Assembly: GCA_964483805.1 (NCBI GenBank)
Contig: CAZADH010000256.1
Location: forward strand, 1-9,150
Origin: CAZADH01 sp964483805
Lineage (GTDB): Bacteria > Muiribacteriota > Ozemobacteria > Ozemobacterales > Ozemobacteraceae
DNA length: 9,150 nt
Reading direction: 5' to 3'
Positions 7,584 through 9,150 of the stretch are shown piece by piece. Position numbers and translations under genes: made by a program. Position 1 is the stretch's first letter. Each line of letters opens with the position of its first letter. The notes below the pieces were generated by a model, which saw only the letters and a program-made list of their open reading frames with translations, did not search any database and had not been told where the DNA came from.

Positions 7584-8053
7584 CACGACCTCTTGATCCG
7601 GGTGCCGTCGGTTTGCGGGGGCCGGAAACGGCAGCTATAAATACAAAGTATTTTGTCTTGCCGGATGGTGCCGCACAACCCCTCGGGCCGTTCACTGAAG
7701 AAGAATTGAAGGAGCTGGTCAAGCAGGGCGCGGTGCGTGACTCGACGCAGTTTGCCGCCGAGGGCGATGCCGAGTGGCGCACGCTGGGATACTCCCCCTT
7801 GTGGGAACGCATTCGCACCTGGCAGAGCCGCTTCACCAAAGAACGGGCGGGTCTCGATGGCGAGCCGCTGCACCGCCCCGACAGCCGCCGGCGTGATTAT
7901 GCGATTCTGGCGGTCATCGGCAACCTGACCCTCGTCGTCGGCGTGCCTGCCCTGATGGCCATCAACGTCATTTCTCTCTGTTTCCTGGCGGCGGCGGTGG
8001 TCATTTTCAACGTGTCGCTCGCCTGGCTGATGTTTGTGCTGCTCAAAGACTGA
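7571..8053 (+). CDS. Small membrane protein with N-terminal GYF_2-like (DUF4339) domain
   Basis: The protein has 160 residues. Residues 26-80 match the look of GYF_2/DUF4339 domains: an opening K-Y-F-V, then GPFTEEELKELVKQGAV (39-55), a middle DSTQFAAEGDAEWRTL and a closing PLWERI. A charged linker (80-109) leads to two hydrophobic helices, about 111-133 and 135-157, ending in LLKD. I infer an integral membrane protein with the domain on the cytoplasmic side, since there is no signal peptide and the linker is basic (RPDSRRRDY). Bacterial GYF_2 domains are thought to mediate protein contacts, but no partner is established. ATG 7571 lies inside the RNase gene (stop 7581-7583), with no visible Shine-Dalgarno, which suggests translation by coupling to the upstream gene. 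No later ATG precedes the domain. A short AT-rich patch at 7636-7654 stands out from the GC-rich surroundings. Confidence 0.8.
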   Translation: MDRLTRPLDPGAVGLRGPETAAINTKYFVLPDGAAQPLGPFTEEELKELVKQGAVRDSTQFAAEGDAEWRTLGYSPLWERIRTWQSRFTKERAGLDGEPLHRPDSRRRDYAILAVIGNLTLVVGVPALMAINVISLCFLAAAVVIFNVSLAWLMFVLLKD

Positions 8054-8140
8054 AGAAGCCGGGTGTTGCTTTGGTCGTTGCGGGTGCCTGGGGGCAGCTT
8101 GCCTCTGGCCGCCGGTCGGCGATGGCTCGAGAATACCGTG

Positions 8141-8180
8141 TAAATATAAAATCGGCGCCCGCAGGTGCGGGCGCCGATTT
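8141..8180 (-). terminator. Rho-independent terminator of the peptidase gene, possibly bidirectional
   Basis: A perfect 15-bp inverted repeat, AAATCGGCGCCCGCA (8149-8163) and its complement (8166-8180), encloses a two-base GG centre. Read on the minus strand the GC-rich stem is followed by TTTTATATTTA, a good U-rich tail, and it begins 31 bases past the TAA at 8212-8214. It therefore fits as terminator of the minus-strand peptidase gene. On the plus strand the tail is only TTT followed by GACTGAG, so it would be a weaker stop for the RNase/GYF operon, whose last stop codon is 95 bases upstream. The rest of the convergent spacer (8054-8148) shows no gene or other motif that I can support. Confidence 0.85.
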
Positions 8181-8211
8181 GACTGAGCGGACTTCTGGAC
8201 TCTGGGTCGGT

Positions 8212-9039
8212 TTACGCCTTGCGCATGACGTAGTCGACGGCGCGGTTCATGGCCGAACTGAGAATCGGCTTGCGCTGCGAACTCGAGTTGTTCATGACCT
8301 GCACGTTGTTGCCATTCGACATGGCGATACCGATGTGACCGTGGCGGCCACCGGGCGGCGGACCCCAGATCACGACGTCACCGGCCTGGAAGGGCGGCGG
8401 GCGGACTTTCTTCCAACCTTGAGACTTGAGCTTGTCGGCGGTCGGATACACGCCGAGGTTGATCCAGTTGATGACGCCCGCGTCTTTCAAACACTTGGTG
8501 ACGACGTTGGCGCAGCCCAGGTTGCCATTTTCGGTGCCGGGCGCGTAGGGGAAGGAGCCACGGGAACCGTACTTGGTCAGATACTCGCGGGCCTTGGCGA
8601 CGATGCGCTGCTGCACCGGACCGGCATTGCCGGTGTCGATCGAAGGTGCGGTGTCGTTGCCGCGGCGGTCTTGGGCACCGGCACTCACTTCGCCGATGGT
8701 GACGTAGCGGGAGTGCACGAACGCGGTCTGGCCGTTGTAGCTGATCTTCAGCCAGGCGCCTTCACGGCCGACGATCTTGACCTTGTCGCCGTTCTTGAAC
8801 TTGCCGATGATCTGGCCCCACGGCGAAGTACGGATGTTCAACGACGAACTGACCTCGACAGTGCCTTCCTGCCCAGCCCCTTCATTGTCGGCTGCGGCCT
8901 GGGTGGCCGAACCCGAACCACTGCCGGCACCATGCGTCGCCAAAGTGTCGCGCATGCTCATCGCGGACCCTGGCAGATCGAAGCCGACTACCAACGCCAC
9001 CACGAGAACGAGAAACAACCAACCCCGGTAACTCTTCAT
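8212..9039 (-). CDS. Secreted SH3b-domain cysteine peptidase/amidase, NlpC/P60- or CHAP-like
   Basis: The protein has 275 residues. Residues 1-28 form a signal peptide (MKSYRGW, then a hydrophobic LFLVLVVALVVG, likely cleavage near GSA). A Ser/Gly/Ala-rich linker (about 29-58) follows. Residues 59-117 are a bacterial SH3 domain (SSSLNIRTSPWGQIIGKF, GAWLKISYNG, AFVHSRYV), which usually binds cell-wall glycans or peptides. After a short linker, residues about 147-275 carry a papain-like fold of the NlpC/P60-CHAP type: predicted nucleophile C176 in NLGCANVVTKCL, then GDVVIWGPPPGG and the GHIGI strand with H235 (H233 is two residues before). A polar third residue is probably among the asparagines of NNVQVMNNSSS. 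The predicted role is cleavage of peptidoglycan peptide bonds in the periplasm or outside; the exact bond is unknown. The longer frame from 9132 is rejected because the promoter lies inside it. The start at 9039 has GAGGTG five bases upstream. Confidence 0.87.
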   Translation of the reverse strand: MKSYRGWLFLVLVVALVVGFDLPGSAMSMRDTLATHGAGSGSGSATQAAADNEGAGQEGTVEVSSSLNIRTSPWGQIIGKFKNGDKVKIVGREGAWLKISYNGQTAFVHSRYVTIGEVSAGAQDRRGNDTAPSIDTGNAGPVQQRIVAKAREYLTKYGSRGSFPYAPGTENGNLGCANVVTKCLKDAGVINWINLGVYPTADKLKSQGWKKVRPPPFQAGDVVIWGPPPGGRHGHIGIAMSNGNNVQVMNNSSSQRKPILSSAMNRAVDYVMRKA

Positions 9040-9044
9040 GACGT

Positions 9045-9050
9045 CACCTC
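9045..9050 (-). promoter_or_regulatory. Ribosome binding site fixing the peptidase start at 9039
   Basis: On the minus strand GAGGTG is followed by five bases (ACGTC) and ATG at 9039, directly before a canonical signal peptide. The upstream in-frame ATGs (9132, 9123, 9084, 9069) either sit in the promoter or lack such a motif. Confidence 0.75.
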
Positions 9051-9105
9051 GCTCGCTGGATTTGTACATTACTACGCCCGACATTGACAGTTTGTTTCCA
9101 CGAAA

Positions 9106-9132
9106 ATTATACCATTGATGCATGAATGCCAA
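9106..9132 (-). promoter_or_regulatory. Sigma-70-type extended -10 promoter of the peptidase gene
   Basis: Read on the minus strand, TATAAT (9106-9111) is a perfect -10 box preceded by TGG, making a perfect extended -10 (TGGTATAAT, 9106-9114). A -35 candidate TTGGCA (9127-9132) matches the consensus at five of six positions, but the spacer is only 15 bases, shorter than the usual 16-18. The predicted transcript would start near 9099 and give a leader of about 60 bases before ATG 9039. The surrounding sequence to 9150 is AT-rich compared with the rest of the window, and no gene is visible in 9040-9150. Confidence 0.72.
9113..9128. promoter_or_regulatory. Candidate operator: 16-bp imperfect palindrome in the promoter spacer
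   Basis: CATTGATGCATGAATG is symmetric except for one mirrored pair (positions 5 and 12, G opposite G), with an ATGCAT centre and CATT/AATG arms. It covers almost exactly the gap between the -10 and -35 boxes of the peptidase promoter, where a bound dimeric regulator would block or remodel polymerase binding. No regulator gene is in the window and a single site cannot prove function; it may be chance in AT-richer DNA. Confidence 0.35.
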
Positions 9133-9150
9133 AACACCATTAAATGTTAC

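Noticed and set aside
6516..7586. Minus-strand open frame of 356 codons opposite the RNB gene
   Set aside because: The plus strand encodes unmistakable RNB catalytic motifs across this stretch; the antisense product has no recognisable features.
5508..9039. A defence island or toxin-antitoxin interpretation of the RNase, small membrane protein and peptidase
   Set aside because: The RNase is a housekeeping-type RNB enzyme, the peptidase is convergently transcribed with its own promoter and terminator, and no sensor, nuclease-toxin or mobile-element genes are present.
8071..9087. Plus-strand open frame of 338 codons opposite the peptidase gene
   Set aside because: It starts in the intergenic spacer, crosses the terminator hairpin and is antisense to the SH3/peptidase gene; its composition is typical of a GC-driven shadow.

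Overview
The window reads as a fragment of a GC-rich, probably Gram-negative bacterial chromosome with strong AGGAG/GAGGTG-type ribosome binding sites. No RNA gene, CRISPR array, insertion sequence or phage gene is visible. The lineage cannot be fixed from the sequence. A huge exported Ig-like repeat protein, a GYF_2-type membrane protein and an SH3-cysteine peptidase together would suit an uncultured, surface-elaborating phylum such as Riflebacteria/Ozemobacteria, the PVC group or a deltaproteobacterial relative, but this is only a guess.

Layout: (1) Positions 1-5409, minus strand, are one uninterrupted reading frame of 1803 codons that runs off the left edge. It has a signal peptide, then about nine tandem modules of roughly 100-124 residues (Ig/cadherin-like, with recurring D-N-x-x-P and D-x-A-G-N motifs), then a differently organised C-terminal part with 'Ig-like 5' style motifs. 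(2) A 98-base divergent spacer (5410-5507). (3) On the plus strand, an RNase II-family (RNB) exoribonuclease (5508-7583), overlapped by 13 bases by a small gene (7571-8053) for a GYF_2-like domain plus two membrane segments. (4) A convergent intergenic region (8054-8211) holding a perfect 15-bp stem terminator. (5) On the minus strand, a secreted SH3b plus NlpC/P60- or CHAP-like cysteine peptidase (8212-9039), preceded by a very good extended -10 promoter whose spacer is filled by a 16-bp imperfect palindrome.

Two themes can be inferred. One is cell-surface biology: a giant adhesin/S-layer-like protein and a peptidoglycan-type hydrolase. The other is RNA decay, with an exoribonuclease apparently translationally coupled to a small membrane protein. 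The surface genes are not in one operon with the RNase gene, and nothing in the sequence ties the two themes together. I do not see a clearly new defence or mobile system. The least explained items are the RNase/GYF membrane pair, the modular giant protein and the palindromic promoter of the peptidase gene.
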